From: Victivallales bacterium
GTDB lineage: Bacteria > Verrucomicrobiota > Lentisphaeria > Victivallales > UBA1829
DNA: 63,872 nt
Assembly (NCBI GenBank): GCA_016285345.1
Contig: JAEEQN010000014.1
Location: forward strand, 1-63,872
Direction: 5' to 3'
The notes beneath the pieces were generated by a model. That model saw nothing but the letters and a program-made list of their open reading frames with translations. It was not told where the DNA came from and did not search any database. The translations under genes were made by a program, and so were the position numbers. Positions 18,536-28,325 of the stretch are shown piece after piece (within the stretch, counting starts at the first letter, position 1; the number at the start of each line of letters is the position of its first letter).

Positions 18536-18587
18536 CTGTTTTTCCGCCGTTTTTATGACAAAAAACGGAAAAATGCCTGAAAAAAGA

Positions 18588-18615
18588 TTGTTTTCTTTGA
18601 AAAACGTGCTATAGT
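18588..18615 (+). promoter_or_regulatory. Promoter of the argD operon
   Basis: TTGTTT (18588-18593), 16 nt, TATAGT (18610-18615), 40 nt before the argD start. Confidence 0.6.
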
Positions 18616-18654
18616 AACTCTTTCCCATCTTTATTAGGAAAGGATTCCGGAAAA

Positions 18655-19872
18655 ATGAAACAGGACACAACGAAAAAACTCCAGAAACTCTACGAAAAGA
18701 ACGTCATGAACACCTACGGGACGCCCGCGGTGCTGTTCGTGCGCGGCGGCGGCATCAACCTGTATGACGCGAACCGACGCAAATATCTGGATTTTTCCTC
18801 CGGCATCTCCGTGTGCAACCTCGGGCACTGCCATCCTGCCGTCACCGAGGCGATCTGCCGCCAGGCGCAGACGCTGGTGCATGTGTCCAACCTCTTCCTG
18901 AACGAAAACAGTCCGCGTCTGGCCGAGCTCATCGTGAAGAAGACGTTCGGCAAGGGCCGCGTGTTCTTCTGCAACAGCGGAGCCGAGGCGAACGAAGGCC
19001 TCATCAAGCTCGCGCGCAAGTGGGGCAACGCGACCGGCCGCAACGAGATCGTCGCGATGGAAAACTCGTTCCACGGACGTACGCTCGCCACGCTCGCCGC
19101 CACCGGCCGCGGCAAATACCGCGAGGGATTCAACCCCGACATGCCCGGCTTCAAGTTCGCGAAGTTCAACGACCTGAAGTCCGTGAAGAAAGCCATCGGC
19201 CCGAAGACCTGCGCCGTACTGCTTGAGGCGGTCCAGGGCGAAGGCGGCATCCTGCCCGCCGACGAAGAATTCGTCAAGGGCCTCGACAAACTCTGCAAGG
19301 AGAAAGACATCCTGCTGATGTTCGACGAGGTGCAATGCGGCATGGGCCGTACCGGCACGCTCTGCGCCTGGCAGGGATACGGCGTGAAGCCCGACGCGTT
19401 CTCGTTCGCCAAGGCGATCGCGAACGGCATCCCGATGGGCGCGTTCGTGTGCAACGAACGTCTCTCCGGCGTACTGACTCCGGGTACCCACGGCAACACG
19501 TTCGGCGGCAACGCGCTCGCCACCGCCGCCTCGCTCGCCGTCTTCGAGACGATCTACAAGGACAAGCTCCTGGACAACGCGAAAGAGATGGGCGCTTATC
19601 TGCGCGGCAAACTCGAAAAATTCATCGGCAAGTACGATTTCGTGAAGGAGGTCCGCGGTCGCGGCCTCATGCTCGGCGTCGTGCTTGATTTCCCGGCGAA
19701 GGACATCCTCCCGATCCTGCGTGAGAAAGGGCTCGTGGCCCTGTCCGCGGGCGAGGTCGTGCTTCGTCTTCTGCCCCCGCTGATCGTGAAGCGGGAGGAC
19801 TGCGACAAGGCCGTGCGCATCATCGGCGCGGCATTCAAGGAATATTCAGCTTCGAAAGGAGGCCGGAAATGA
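18655..19872 (+). CDS. argD: Acetylornithine aminotransferase
   Basis: PLP enzyme that makes N-acetylornithine from the glutamate semialdehyde in arginine biosynthesis; many also act on succinyl-diaminopimelate. A protein of 405 residues of class III aminotransferase type: YLDFSSGISVCNLGHCHP, FCNSGAEANEGLIKLARK, FHGRTLATLAATG, DEVQCGMGRTG and the Schiff-base lysine K253 in SFAKAIANG, then HGNTFGGN. All expected active-site elements are present. AGGAAAGGA precedes the start. The stop overlaps the start of argF by 4 nt (ATGA), so the two are translationally coupled. Confidence 0.95.
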   Translation: MKQDTTKKLQKLYEKNVMNTYGTPAVLFVRGGGINLYDANRRKYLDFSSGISVCNLGHCHPAVTEAICRQAQTLVHVSNLFLNENSPRLAELIVKKTFGKGRVFFCNSGAEANEGLIKLARKWGNATGRNEIVAMENSFHGRTLATLAATGRGKYREGFNPDMPGFKFAKFNDLKSVKKAIGPKTCAVLLEAVQGEGGILPADEEFVKGLDKLCKEKDILLMFDEVQCGMGRTGTLCAWQGYGVKPDAFSFAKAIANGIPMGAFVCNERLSGVLTPGTHGNTFGGNALATAASLAVFETIYKDKLLDNAKEMGAYLRGKLEKFIGKYDFVKEVRGRGLMLGVVLDFPAKDILPILREKGLVALSAGEVVLRLLPPLIVKREDCDKAVRIIGAAFKEYSASKGGRK

Positions 19873-20777
19873 TCAGACATCTGCTTACCGGACGCGAATT
19901 CGACCGCGCCGCTCTGGAAAAACTCATTGAAACGACAGCCGGGCTGAAGGCCGGACGCGGCAAGGCGAACCAGCCCCGCCCGCTCGAAGGCAAGTCCATC
20001 GGCATGATCTTCGCGAAATCCTCGACCCGTACGCGCGTTTCGTTCGAGGTCGGGATCCATGAACTCGGCGGCCAGCCGATCTACCTCGACGAAAGCAAGA
20101 CACAGATGGGCCGCGGCGAGACCATCGCCGACACCGCCCGCGTGCTCAGCCGGTTCCTGCACGGCATCGTGATCCGCACGTTCCGCCAGTCCGACGTGGA
20201 AGGGCTCGCGCAGTACGGCTCCATCCCGATCGTGAACGCCCTCACGGACGACTATCATCCGTGCCAGGCGTTCGCCGACCTTTTCACGATCTGGGAACGC
20301 AAAGGCAAGCTCGAAGGCCTGAAGATGGCGTACCTCGGCGACGGAGCAAGCAACATGGCGAACTCCCTTATGATGGCCTGCAAGCTCGCCGGCATGACGT
20401 TCACGATCGGCGCCCCGGAGGAATTCCGTCCGCGTCAGGCGATCATGGACGAGGACCTCGGTCCCGGCAAGGTGGAATGGACCACCGATCCCGTTGCAGC
20501 CATGAAGGACGCCGATTTCGTCTACACCGACGTGTGGGTGAGCATGGGCTTCGAAAAGGAATCCCGCGAACGCATGAAGATACTTGATCCCTACCGCCTC
20601 GACATGAAGATGCTCGGAAACGCCAGGCCCGACGTGAAGGTGATGCACTGTCTGCCCGCGCACCGCGGCGAGGAGATCACCGACGAGGTCATGGAGTCCG
20701 AACACTCCATCGTCTTCGACGAGGCCGAAAACCGCCTCCACATGCACAAGGCGATCCTCTGCACGCTGTTCCAGTGA
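19869..20777 (+). CDS. argF: Ornithine carbamoyltransferase
   Basis: Cytoplasmic enzyme joining carbamoyl phosphate and ornithine to citrulline. A protein of 302 residues. The carbamoyl-phosphate loop SSTRTR (S51-R56), HGIVIRTF, the HPCQ-type YHPCQAFAD and the ornithine-site HCLPAHRGEE (H260-E266) are intact. The order argD-argF is typical of arginine operons, yet argB, argC and argJ are not in the window. The next gene, comEC, starts 24 nt downstream on the same strand. Confidence 0.96.
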   Translation: MIRHLLTGREFDRAALEKLIETTAGLKAGRGKANQPRPLEGKSIGMIFAKSSTRTRVSFEVGIHELGGQPIYLDESKTQMGRGETIADTARVLSRFLHGIVIRTFRQSDVEGLAQYGSIPIVNALTDDYHPCQAFADLFTIWERKGKLEGLKMAYLGDGASNMANSLMMACKLAGMTFTIGAPEEFRPRQAIMDEDLGPGKVEWTTDPVAAMKDADFVYTDVWVSMGFEKESRERMKILDPYRLDMKMLGNARPDVKVMHCLPAHRGEEITDEVMESEHSIVFDEAENRLHMHKAILCTLFQ

Positions 20778-20801
20778 CGGGATCCGTTCGGACGCCGCAC
20801 C

Positions 20802-23030
20802 ATGGAATCCGTGCCGGGACACAGAGTCGTCTCTCCGCGCGCGCTGTTCCGCCGAATCCGGACGGGCGCGACCGCGTTGGAACAGTCCTGCCCCGCCGCG
20901 CTCTTTCTGCTTGCGGCAGTCACAGCCGTTCTCTCTGCCAGGGGGAACGGCTTTCCTTATGTCCTGATCCCGGCGGTATCGGTCCTGCTGGTTTGGGCAC
21001 TGATTCCCACACGGGATGCACTGATCCGGTTTGCTCTGCCGATGCTTCCTGCGTTGCTCGTGGTGCTGTCCTGGGCAGGGCAACAACGGAATCTCATCGC
21101 GGACGAGGCGGGACGGGCGCATTTCGCCGCAGAAGCCGAACTGATTGTTGATGACCCGTCTGCCTCGGCCCGGAGCGGCGAAGCGTTTCGTGTGCGGAAT
21201 CTCCAATGCCGTGTGAAACGGTTCCGTTACGGTGCGAATGCCCCGTGGATTGAATTTGAGGATAATTTGCCGCGCGTGCTGCTGGATTGCAGACGTGGCG
21301 AGAATGCGATTGAAATCCCGCTCGGTTTCGGCGATGTCGTGCTTGCAAAAGGTGTTTTCTCCGCGCCGGAACCGCCGCTCTTTCCCGGTTCCTTCGATTA
21401 CGCCGCCTACATGGAGCACGAAGGCATCTACGAGATGTTCCGTCCCGAATCGCTGGCGCGCGTCTCGCAGGGCAGTGGTTTCCGGCGGACGCTCTACGAT
21501 CTGCGTGACGCCATGCTGTCGGCGGTCTGCCGCGGATTCCGCAGCATGGAGAACGCGCGGATGGCGGGCGCGATGCTCGGCGGACGGCGGATCGCGCTGG
21601 AAAAAGAGACGCGCGCCGGATTCCTCTCCAGCGGCACGATTCACATCCTGACGGTCAGCGGCACGCATGTGGGCATCTTCGCCTCGCTGCTCCTGCTTCT
21701 GCTGGTCTGGGTGCCGTTCCGCAAACGCTGTGTTTTCGTGCTCGTTCCGCTTCTGTTTTATGCGTTGTCGACCGGGATGCGCGAGCCGGCGATGCGCGCC
21801 TATGTGATGATCGCGGCGTTCCTGATCCTGCGTTCGCTGCTGCTGGCGACCTCGCACATCAACACCCTGATGCTTGCGGCGTACGTGATCCTCGTGATCT
21901 CCCCGGCGAGCCTGCTGAAGCCCGGCATGTACTATTCGTTCCTGTCCGTGGCACTCCTGCTGAGCCTGCCGCGCGACGTCGGCTCGCTCCTGCTCGGATT
22001 CCTCTCGCGGAAGCTTTCGCAGCCGCTCCCCGTACGCTATACCTCCGTGCGGTGCATACGGGTGTCGCGATGGATACGGATTCTGTTGTCCGCGTTTGCC
22101 GCGACCGCCGTGGCGAGTCTGGGCAGCGGCGTGCTGTCGATCCTGTATCAAGGTTTGTTCCCTGTCTCCGCGATTCCGGCCAACCTGCTCGTGATGCCGC
22201 TTGCGGTTCTTGCATTCATTGCGGCGGGCATGGCGTTGCTCTTTTCCTGGGCGGGGCCGGTCGGCCTTTTCTTCTCCGGCGTGCTCGAACAGGTCTTCCG
22301 TCTGATCGGGTGGCTGGGGCGCTTCTTCGGCGGTCTCTGCGAGACGGTAATTCCGCGCCCTCCGGTCTGGACGGTCGTGCTGTTCCTCGCCGCGATGTTC
22401 TATCTGCTCCATGCGAAACGCTGGCGCAGGGCGTTTTTCGCGCTTGCGCTGATGGCCGCGCTGTTCGTTTTCTGGTGCTTCCGGGCGGCGTTCCTCCCTG
22501 CCGAGATACTGATCGTGGACGGAGGCGGGAGCGAACTTGAGCCCGCAATCGTCGTGACCGACCCCGCGCTCGGACGCGCCGACGTGGTGAACGTGCCGGA
22601 TTACCGGACGGGGAGCGCACTGGCGGATTATCTGCATGAACGCGGCATCACGGTCTGCCGGTCCGTCGCGGTTTCCAGCGGACGCAAGGCGTCGTTCGAC
22701 GGACTCGATACATTCGCCGCGCAAATGCCCGTTCTGGACATTTACGCCCCATCGAACGCGCTGAGCAAGATGCCGGACGGTCCGTCCGTGACGACGCTTC
22801 CGTACGAGGGCGGCATCAGGTCCTATCGTCTTTCCGACGATATTTTTTCTTTTTCCATCGGAACAATTGACGGTATTCTGTTGTCCAATCATACAGGCCG
22901 CGGTCGTCTGACGCTGAGAAAGGACGGCATTTCGTTTTGGGATGCCGATATTCAGCAGACGTCGGCGCGGCGGCTCAACATCCGGCGAATCGAAACGATT
23001 CCGCCCCAAGCAGCAACAAGAAAGGATTGA
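20802..23030 (+). CDS. comEC: ComEC/Rec2-family membrane protein with degenerate C-terminal domain
   Basis: A protein of 742 residues. The N-terminal DUF4131-type region has two or three transmembrane helices. A soluble OB-like segment follows, then the Competence domain with about eight further helices at about 280-560 (SGTIHILTVSGTHVG is the family signature). Family members form the inner-membrane channel for transforming DNA. The C-terminal region after about 565 keeps the position of the metallo-beta-lactamase domain (ILIVDGGGSELEPAIV, ADYLHERGI), but I find no HxHxDH metal motif, so nuclease activity is doubtful. It overlaps nothing and is followed 8 nt later by htrA. No other competence genes are nearby. 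Confidence 0.88.
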   Translation: MESVPGHRVVSPRALFRRIRTGATALEQSCPAALFLLAAVTAVLSARGNGFPYVLIPAVSVLLVWALIPTRDALIRFALPMLPALLVVLSWAGQQRNLIADEAGRAHFAAEAELIVDDPSASARSGEAFRVRNLQCRVKRFRYGANAPWIEFEDNLPRVLLDCRRGENAIEIPLGFGDVVLAKGVFSAPEPPLFPGSFDYAAYMEHEGIYEMFRPESLARVSQGSGFRRTLYDLRDAMLSAVCRGFRSMENARMAGAMLGGRRIALEKETRAGFLSSGTIHILTVSGTHVGIFASLLLLLLVWVPFRKRCVFVLVPLLFYALSTGMREPAMRAYVMIAAFLILRSLLLATSHINTLMLAAYVILVISPASLLKPGMYYSFLSVALLLSLPRDVGSLLLGFLSRKLSQPLPVRYTSVRCIRVSRWIRILLSAFAATAVASLGSGVLSILYQGLFPVSAIPANLLVMPLAVLAFIAAGMALLFSWAGPVGLFFSGVLEQVFRLIGWLGRFFGGLCETVIPRPPVWTVVLFLAAMFYLLHAKRWRRAFFALALMAALFVFWCFRAAFLPAEILIVDGGGSELEPAIVVTDPALGRADVVNVPDYRTGSALADYLHERGITVCRSVAVSSGRKASFDGLDTFAAQMPVLDIYAPSNALSKMPDGPSVTTLPYEGGIRSYRLSDDIFSFSIGTIDGILLSNHTGRGRLTLRKDGISFWDADIQQTSARRLNIRRIETIPPQAATRKD

Positions 23031-23037
23031 TCGTGCC

Positions 23038-24198
23038 ATGAAATCCGTTTTCAATACACTTTTTGCCGTTCTCGCAGGCGCGTGCTCAGCGCTCCTGGTC
23101 CTGAAATACGTGAATCCGCCCGTCGAAGAACAGGCCGACTGCGAGACGAAGATGCGCGAATATGCGCCGCCTCCGGCCGCAGCCGGGGTGCCTGTCGCCT
23201 GGCCGGATTTCACCGGCACCATCGAACGCGCCATGCCCGCGGTCGTCTGCATCTCGAACCAGCGGATTATCCCGTCGCGCCGCGGCTGGGGCCGTCCCGC
23301 GCAGTATTATGAGGTGCCCGCGGGGCAGGGGTCCGGCTTCTTCATCCGCGAGGACGGCTATATCCTCACGAACTACCACGTGGCGAGCGGCGCGAACGCG
23401 CTTCTTGTCACGGACAACGAGGGGCGCGAATACCACGCCGACCTGGTGGGCGCGGATCCGACGTCCGACCTGGCCGTGCTGAAGGTCGAGCCGCCGAAGG
23501 GAAAGAAGTTCATGGCGCTCACGTTCGCCAATCCGAAGAACATCCGCCTCGGCCAGTGGACGATCGCCATCGGCGCGCCGTTCAGCCTGGAGCACAGCGT
23601 GACCGCGGGCATCGTTTCCGGCGTCCAGCGGTCCGGCGTCGGCGTGAATCTGTACGAGAACTACATCCAGACGGACGCCTCCATCAACCCGGGCAATTCC
23701 GGCGGTCCGCTGCTGAACACCGACGGCGATGTGATCGGCGTGAACGACTGCATCCTCGCGCCGAGCGGCGGCAACATCGGTATCGCGTTCGCCGTGTCCG
23801 CCGAGATCGCGAAGACGGTCGCGGACACGCTGATCGCGCACGGCGAGATCGTGCGTCCGTGGCTCGGCATCATGGGCGCGCGGCCCTCGCAGATGCGTGC
23901 GCCCGGCGATGAAAACGAGGCGGTGCAGAAGGGCGCGGTCATCCGCAGGATCATCGAGGATTCCCCGGCGGACCGTCTGGGACTGCGCGACGGCGATGTG
24001 ATCGTGAAACTCAACGGAGAAGATGTGACCGATACCTACGACCTCCGCAACCGGATCCTCTCGCTTGACCCCGGCACCATCGTCACGATCACGATCATGC
24101 GCCGGAATCTGCTCCACGAAACGAGCGTCAAGCTTGAACGCGCCCCCGCAAACTGGTTCCGTGTGATCCCGCAGATCGACTACGCGATCCCGCTGTGA
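23038..24198 (+). CDS. HtrA/DegP-type serine protease with one PDZ domain
   Basis: A protein of 386 residues exported or anchored by an N-terminal hydrophobic helix (about 3-22). The start at 23038 has AAAGGA upstream; a longer frame overlaps comEC and encodes an Arg-rich stretch. The trypsin-like domain has the triad H114 (TNYHVASG), D144 (TSDLAVLK) and S221 (NPGNSGGPL). One PDZ domain at about 275-360 follows (SPADRLGLRDGDVIVKLNGE). This is the DegS-like layout with a single PDZ: a periplasmic quality-control or signalling protease. It is the last gene of the argD-argF-comEC-htrA run. Confidence 0.92.
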   Translation: MKSVFNTLFAVLAGACSALLVLKYVNPPVEEQADCETKMREYAPPPAAAGVPVAWPDFTGTIERAMPAVVCISNQRIIPSRRGWGRPAQYYEVPAGQGSGFFIREDGYILTNYHVASGANALLVTDNEGREYHADLVGADPTSDLAVLKVEPPKGKKFMALTFANPKNIRLGQWTIAIGAPFSLEHSVTAGIVSGVQRSGVGVNLYENYIQTDASINPGNSGGPLLNTDGDVIGVNDCILAPSGGNIGIAFAVSAEIAKTVADTLIAHGEIVRPWLGIMGARPSQMRAPGDENEAVQKGAVIRRIIEDSPADRLGLRDGDVIVKLNGEDVTDTYDLRNRILSLDPGTIVTITIMRRNLLHETSVKLERAPANWFRVIPQIDYAIPL

Positions 24199-24296
24199 CG
24201 CGCTCCAACCCTGCGCCCGAACATGTGCAAGGATGGCATACCTGACTTTGAATGGTCGGCTTGCCCTTTTTCGCCGGACTTTTTTGCGGAAACGAT

Positions 24297-24325
24297 TTGA
24301 AAGACGAGGCGGGATGTTGTATATT
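24297..24325 (+). promoter_or_regulatory. Promoter of the M48 protease gene
   Basis: TTGAAA (24297-24302), 17 nt, TATATT (24320-24325), the window's consensus form, 85 nt before the start codon. Confidence 0.8.
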
Positions 24326-24409
24326 TAGAAATACGCCGTCCGCGCGTGCGCTGTCGGCCCGTTTCCCACGCTAAAAAGAGTCTTTCATTTCACATAGGAG
24401 CGTAATGTC

Positions 24410-25252
24410 ATGACATCCGCCGTCAAGCGCTTTTTCCACCCTGTTCAATCCTGCCTGATCCTGTCCCTGATCGTCCTCGCAAGCTGCCTCTGCAGCTGCC
24501 GGAGTGTCCCGGTCACGGGGCGTTCGCAGTTCCTGCTGACGACCGAGTCTTACGAGAACAGTCTGGGCGCGGAATCCTACGAGGAGTACAAGGCGGAATA
24601 TCCGGTGAGCACGAACGCCGAGTACAACGCCGCGCTGGAACGCTGCGGAAACGCGATCAAGGCTGTCGCGAACGAAGTCGGCGACGCGAGCGATTTCGAG
24701 TGGGAGTTCACGGTGCTGGATTCCGAGATACAGAACGCGTTCTGTCTGCCCGGCGGCAAGGTGGCGGTCTACAGCGGCATCATGGACGGCATGGAGAATG
24801 AAGCCGAGCTGGCGTTCGTGGTCGGCCACGAGATCGGACACGCCATCGCGCGCCACGGCGGCGAACGCATGTCCCGTTCCATTCTCCAGAGCCTCGGCGC
24901 GGTCCTCGTTTCGGCGGCATTCGACAACGAGACGATCGATGCGATCTACGGCACGACCACAGAGATCGGCGTGATGCTGCCCTACAGCCGGAGCAACGAA
25001 TCCGAAGCGGACATGATCGGCCTCATCCTGATGGCTCGGGCCGGATACGACCCGAGCGCGTCCTACACGTTCTGGAAGCGTTTCACAAATAATGCCGAAG
25101 GTTCCAGCAAGCTCGAATCCATCCTCTCCACGCACCCGTGCGATTCCGACCGCATCAAGGCGATGGAGGAAAACGAGCCCGCCGCCCGCGAGGAATACAA
25201 TAAGGCGCAGACCAAATACGGCTTCGGCAAGAAGTTCACCCATAAGAAGTGA
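24410..25252 (+). CDS. M48-family metalloprotease lipoprotein
   Basis: A protein of 280 residues. A signal sequence ends in a lipobox-like LASC or LCSC followed by RSVPVTGRSQFLL, the usual start of BepA/LoiP-type periplasmic proteases. HEIGHAIARH gives zinc ligands H140 and H144 with catalytic E141. NESEADMIG about 55 residues later supplies the third ligand (E199). The STHPCDSDRI motif near the C-terminus is also typical. The expected role is degradation or quality control of envelope proteins. AGGAG lies 10 nt before the start. The following ABC gene is 22 nt downstream. Confidence 0.92.
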   Translation: MTSAVKRFFHPVQSCLILSLIVLASCLCSCRSVPVTGRSQFLLTTESYENSLGAESYEEYKAEYPVSTNAEYNAALERCGNAIKAVANEVGDASDFEWEFTVLDSEIQNAFCLPGGKVAVYSGIMDGMENEAELAFVVGHEIGHAIARHGGERMSRSILQSLGAVLVSAAFDNETIDAIYGTTTEIGVMLPYSRSNESEADMIGLILMARAGYDPSASYTFWKRFTNNAEGSSKLESILSTHPCDSDRIKAMEENEPAAREEYNKAQTKYGFGKKFTHKK

Positions 25253-25274
25253 CCCTTAACCACGGTTTCCGTTT

Positions 25275-27134
25275 ATGCAGAACAGATCATTCCTCACGCC
25301 AATCCTTCTTTTCCTCTGCCTCATCGTGCTGGCGATCATCGGCGCGGGCGTCGTGACCGCGATCGACCGCCAGAGATTCCAGACCGAAGCCCTCACGAAG
25401 GCCGTCGCGGAGCTTTCCGAACGCATCGACCAGCTTTCCGCGGGCGGTATCGCAGTCGCGTCCGGCAACGGCTCCGCTATTTCCGGCGAACCTCCGGCGG
25501 GCAACGTCGAGTTCTACGACAAGAACGCCGAACAGGGCGGGCGCTTCATCGGCGCGATCACCTCGGATACGGGCAACATGAACATGATCATCAACAACGA
25601 CGCGACCGTGTCGGATTTCTGGAGCCTCACCTGCGACACGCTCGCGGAACGCCATTTCAAGGACATCGACCGGTTCGTGCCGCGCATGGCGGAGTCCTGG
25701 ACGCTCTCCGACGACAAGCTGACCTACCGCATCAAGCTCCGCAAGGGCATCCTGTGGCACGATTTCACCGATCCGGAGACAGGGAAGAAGTGGGAAAACG
25801 TCGAGGTCACGGCCGAGGACTTCAAATTCTACGTGGATGTCATCAAAGACGAAAAAGTGAACGCCGCGCCGACGCGGAGCTATCTCGCCGACCTGAAACA
25901 GGTCAACGTCATCAATGATTACGAGTTCGAGGTCGTATGGGAGCGTCCGTACATCCTCTCCGAGGAGATCACGCTCTCGCTCATGCCTCTGCCCCGGCAT
26001 TTCTACCACGCCTACGAAGGGCCGTTCGACGGCGCGAAGTTCAACGACGACCACGTCCGCAACCGTATGATCGTCGGATGCGGTCCGTACCAGCTCGACA
26101 GCTGGGAGAAGGGCAAGCGCGTGGTCTTCAAACGCTTTGAAAAATTCTACGGCAAGCGCCTCGGCATCATGCCCGCGCTGAAGACCGTCGTCTACGAGCT
26201 GATCCAGCACCCGAACACCCGCTTGCAGGCGCTCCGTTCCCAGACGCTCGATGCCGACAGCCTCACGACCGAACAGTGGGTGAACAACACCGGAACGGCG
26301 GAGTTCCAGGAGGGCGGCTTCCTGCGGAAAATGCGCCTGCCGAGCATGTCCTATTCCTACATCGGCCTGAACCTCACGAACCCGCTGTTCCGGGATCGGA
26401 ACGTCCGTGTGGCGCTCAGCCATCTGGTCGACCGAAAACGCATCATCCGGGACGTCTACTACGACCTTGTGCGTCCGGTCTCCGGTCCGTTCTTCGTGGA
26501 TTCGCGCGCCAACGATCCCTCGGTCGAACCGTATGAATTCGACGTCGAGAAGGCGAAGAAGATGCTCGCGGACGCCGGTTGGAAGGACACCGACGGCGAC
26601 GGCGTGCTTGACAAGGACGGCAAGCCGTTCGTCTTCACCGTGATCTACGCGAACTCCAGCACGACCGACCAGAAACTCCTGCCGATCCTGAAGGAGGATT
26701 TCGCGCGCGCCGGAGTCAAACTCGAAATCCTCTCCCTCGAATGGTCCGTCATGCTCGAACGCATCGACAAGCGCCAGTTCGACGCCGTCCGCCTCGCGTG
26801 GCGCATGTCCGTCTCCAACGACCCGTACCAGCTTTGGCACTCCGACAACCTGAAGATCGAGGCGTCCAGCAACTTCGTTTCGTTCGCGAATCCGGAGGCC
26901 GACCGCCTGATCATGGAGATCCGCACCTGCTTCGACCTCGACAAACGCACGGAGCTTTATCACCAGTTCCACCGCCTCATCCACGAGGAGGAACCGTATC
27001 TCTTCCTCGTGTCGCCCTACGACCTTTTCGTGATCAACAAGCGCTATCAGAACGTCGTGGAGTATCCGCTGGGAGTGTATCAGAACACCTTCTGGGTGCC
27101 GAAGGCGAAACAGATGGCGGTTCCCGGATTATAA
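25275..27134 (+). CDS. Peptide-type ABC transporter substrate-binding protein (SBP family 5)
   Basis: A protein of 619 residues. It is anchored by an N-terminal helix (about 7-29) followed by a short coiled segment and a linker. The family 5 binding fold (DppA/OppA type) begins near residue 85: TYRIKLRKGILWHDF, LMPLPRHFY, SYIGLNLTNPLFRDRNVRVALSHLVDR and AGWKDTDGDGVLDKDGKPF are characteristic. No permease or ATPase genes accompany it, so it must share a transporter encoded elsewhere or act alone. A short ACAC/GTGT hairpin followed by seven T starts at the stop codon and may be a weak terminator. Confidence 0.9.
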   Translation: MQNRSFLTPILLFLCLIVLAIIGAGVVTAIDRQRFQTEALTKAVAELSERIDQLSAGGIAVASGNGSAISGEPPAGNVEFYDKNAEQGGRFIGAITSDTGNMNMIINNDATVSDFWSLTCDTLAERHFKDIDRFVPRMAESWTLSDDKLTYRIKLRKGILWHDFTDPETGKKWENVEVTAEDFKFYVDVIKDEKVNAAPTRSYLADLKQVNVINDYEFEVVWERPYILSEEITLSLMPLPRHFYHAYEGPFDGAKFNDDHVRNRMIVGCGPYQLDSWEKGKRVVFKRFEKFYGKRLGIMPALKTVVYELIQHPNTRLQALRSQTLDADSLTTEQWVNNTGTAEFQEGGFLRKMRLPSMSYSYIGLNLTNPLFRDRNVRVALSHLVDRKRIIRDVYYDLVRPVSGPFFVDSRANDPSVEPYEFDVEKAKKMLADAGWKDTDGDGVLDKDGKPFVFTVIYANSSTTDQKLLPILKEDFARAGVKLEILSLEWSVMLERIDKRQFDAVRLAWRMSVSNDPYQLWHSDNLKIEASSNFVSFANPEADRLIMEIRTCFDLDKRTELYHQFHRLIHEEEPYLFLVSPYDLFVINKRYQNVVEYPLGVYQNTFWVPKAKQMAVPGL

Positions 27135-27216
27135 CACGGGCGTGTTTTTTTGCATTGTTTCATCTGCGGAACAGGCCGGTTCCATTGTCATTTCCCTCCT
27201 TAAATGGGAAAGAAAC

Positions 27217-27245
27217 TTGAAAAATCGGCATAGATGAAGTATATT
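27217..27245 (+). promoter_or_regulatory. Promoter of the first pseudopilin gene
   Basis: TTGAAA (27217-27222), 17 nt, TATATT (27240-27245), 56 nt before the start. Confidence 0.8.
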
Positions 27246-27300
27246 TATAGATTATTTGAACAAATAACCTCTCGTTTTTATCATAAAGGACACTCGGAAA

Positions 27301-28107
27301 ATGACAATCAGACGCTCCATAAAACGTCATTTCACACTCATCGAACTTCTCATCGTGATCGCCATCATCGCGATTCTGGCGGCCATGCTGCTGCCCGCGC
27401 TTCGTTCCGCCCGCGAGACCGCCAAGAAGGCCGGCTGCATCAACAATGAAAAGAACCTCGGTCTCTACGTCCAGCAGTATGCGCTCAACAACAAGCAGAC
27501 CCTCAATCTGCTCGACAGCTACAACAACTGGTACAAGAAGATCGTGCTGGCGAACGGCGGCGTTTACAAAAACGAAAACGGCTCCCACGTCAACAAGGAC
27601 AATCTGGATGCGACGGGGCAGGGCATCGCCAAGGTCTTCAAGTGCGCGGCCGACATCACGAAGGGAACCGCGAGCTACGGCCGCAACGACCCGAGCGGCG
27701 GCTGGACGCTTAAGAAGGACAGCAGCGCGCGCCTCGTCGCCAGCCGCATCAACGTCGTGAAGACCCCGTCCGACCTCATCCTCATCGCCGACCGCTGGTC
27801 CGACAACCACACACCCGGCGAGACGACCAAGAACGACTCCAGTCTGGGCGCCTGGCCGAACGGCGGCGAATTCGACACCGTGAACGCGTTCAATCTGCGT
27901 AACGACCGCGAAGCCGGGGACTACGATAAATACGGCGCCCGCCACAAAGGCACCTCGCCCGTCCTCTACGTCGACAACCACGTGACCGCGGTCGACTACA
28001 AGGCCACCGTGAAAGGCTACACCGTCCAGGAGATCAAGGACAACATGAACTGGACCGGACATGCCTACGGCAGCTGGTCCGACGATCCGATCCTGAAGAA
28101 AAAATAA
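27301..28107 (+). CDS. Pseudopilin-like protein with H-x9-D motif
   Basis: A protein of 268 residues. A prepilin peptidase site and methylated helix follow a short basic leader: [19 protein letters not shown], with the +5 Glu. The globular part contains [19 protein letters not shown] and ends with [15 protein letters not shown]. This is the H-x9-DG-type motif of the large type II secretion pseudopilin families that are expanded in Lentisphaerota and Planctomycetota. Here the final Gly is Asn. Dozens of copies per genome are usual in these phyla, and their role is not established. AAAGGA precedes the start. Confidence 0.9.
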   Translation: MTIRRSIKRHFTLIELLIVIAIIAILAAMLLPALRSARETAKKAGCINNEKNLGLYVQQYALNNKQTLNLLDSYNNWYKKIVLANGGVYKNENGSHVNKDNLDATGQGIAKVFKCAADITKGTASYGRNDPSGGWTLKKDSSARLVASRINVVKTPSDLILIADRWSDNHTPGETTKNDSSLGAWPNGGEFDTVNAFNLRNDREAGDYDKYGARHKGTSPVLYVDNHVTAVDYKATVKGYTVQEIKDNMNWTGHAYGSWSDDPILKKK

Positions 28108-28133
28108 CAGTTGTTTTTCCGGAGGGTGTAACA

Positions 28134-28325
28134 GTGCGCGGAATCCGCCACAGGCAGGAGGTCTTCTCCGATGCGGGGCGGTCCGCGCATTATCGTTTTA
28201 CGCTGATCGAGCTGCTGATCGTGACCGCCATTATCGCGATCCTGGCGGCTCTGCCGCCGCCCGCGCTACATTCCGCCCGCACGACCGCGGGAAGAGGAAT
28301 GGCCGCAAGGGGACAGATGAAATGA
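28134..28325 (+). CDS. Mini-pseudopilin: leader and N-terminal helix only
   Basis: A reading frame of 63 codons starting with GTG, 7 nt after a strong GGAGGG site. After a 21-residue leader it encodes [20 protein letters not shown], the prepilin methylation helix. It then stops after about 20 more residues (PPPALHSARTTAG...) without any globular domain. It may be a remnant of a deleted pseudopilin. However, the ribosome site and the ATGA overlap with the next small gene argue that it can still be translated and drives coupled expression. Confidence 0.6.
   Translation: MRGIRHRQEVFSDAGRSAHYRFTLIELLIVTAIIAILAALPPPALHSARTTAGRGMAARGQMK

Noticed and set aside
19596-23252. A 1218-codon open frame on the minus strand
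   Set aside because: Spans argD, argF and comEC in antisense, and is Arg/His/Gln-rich without motifs.
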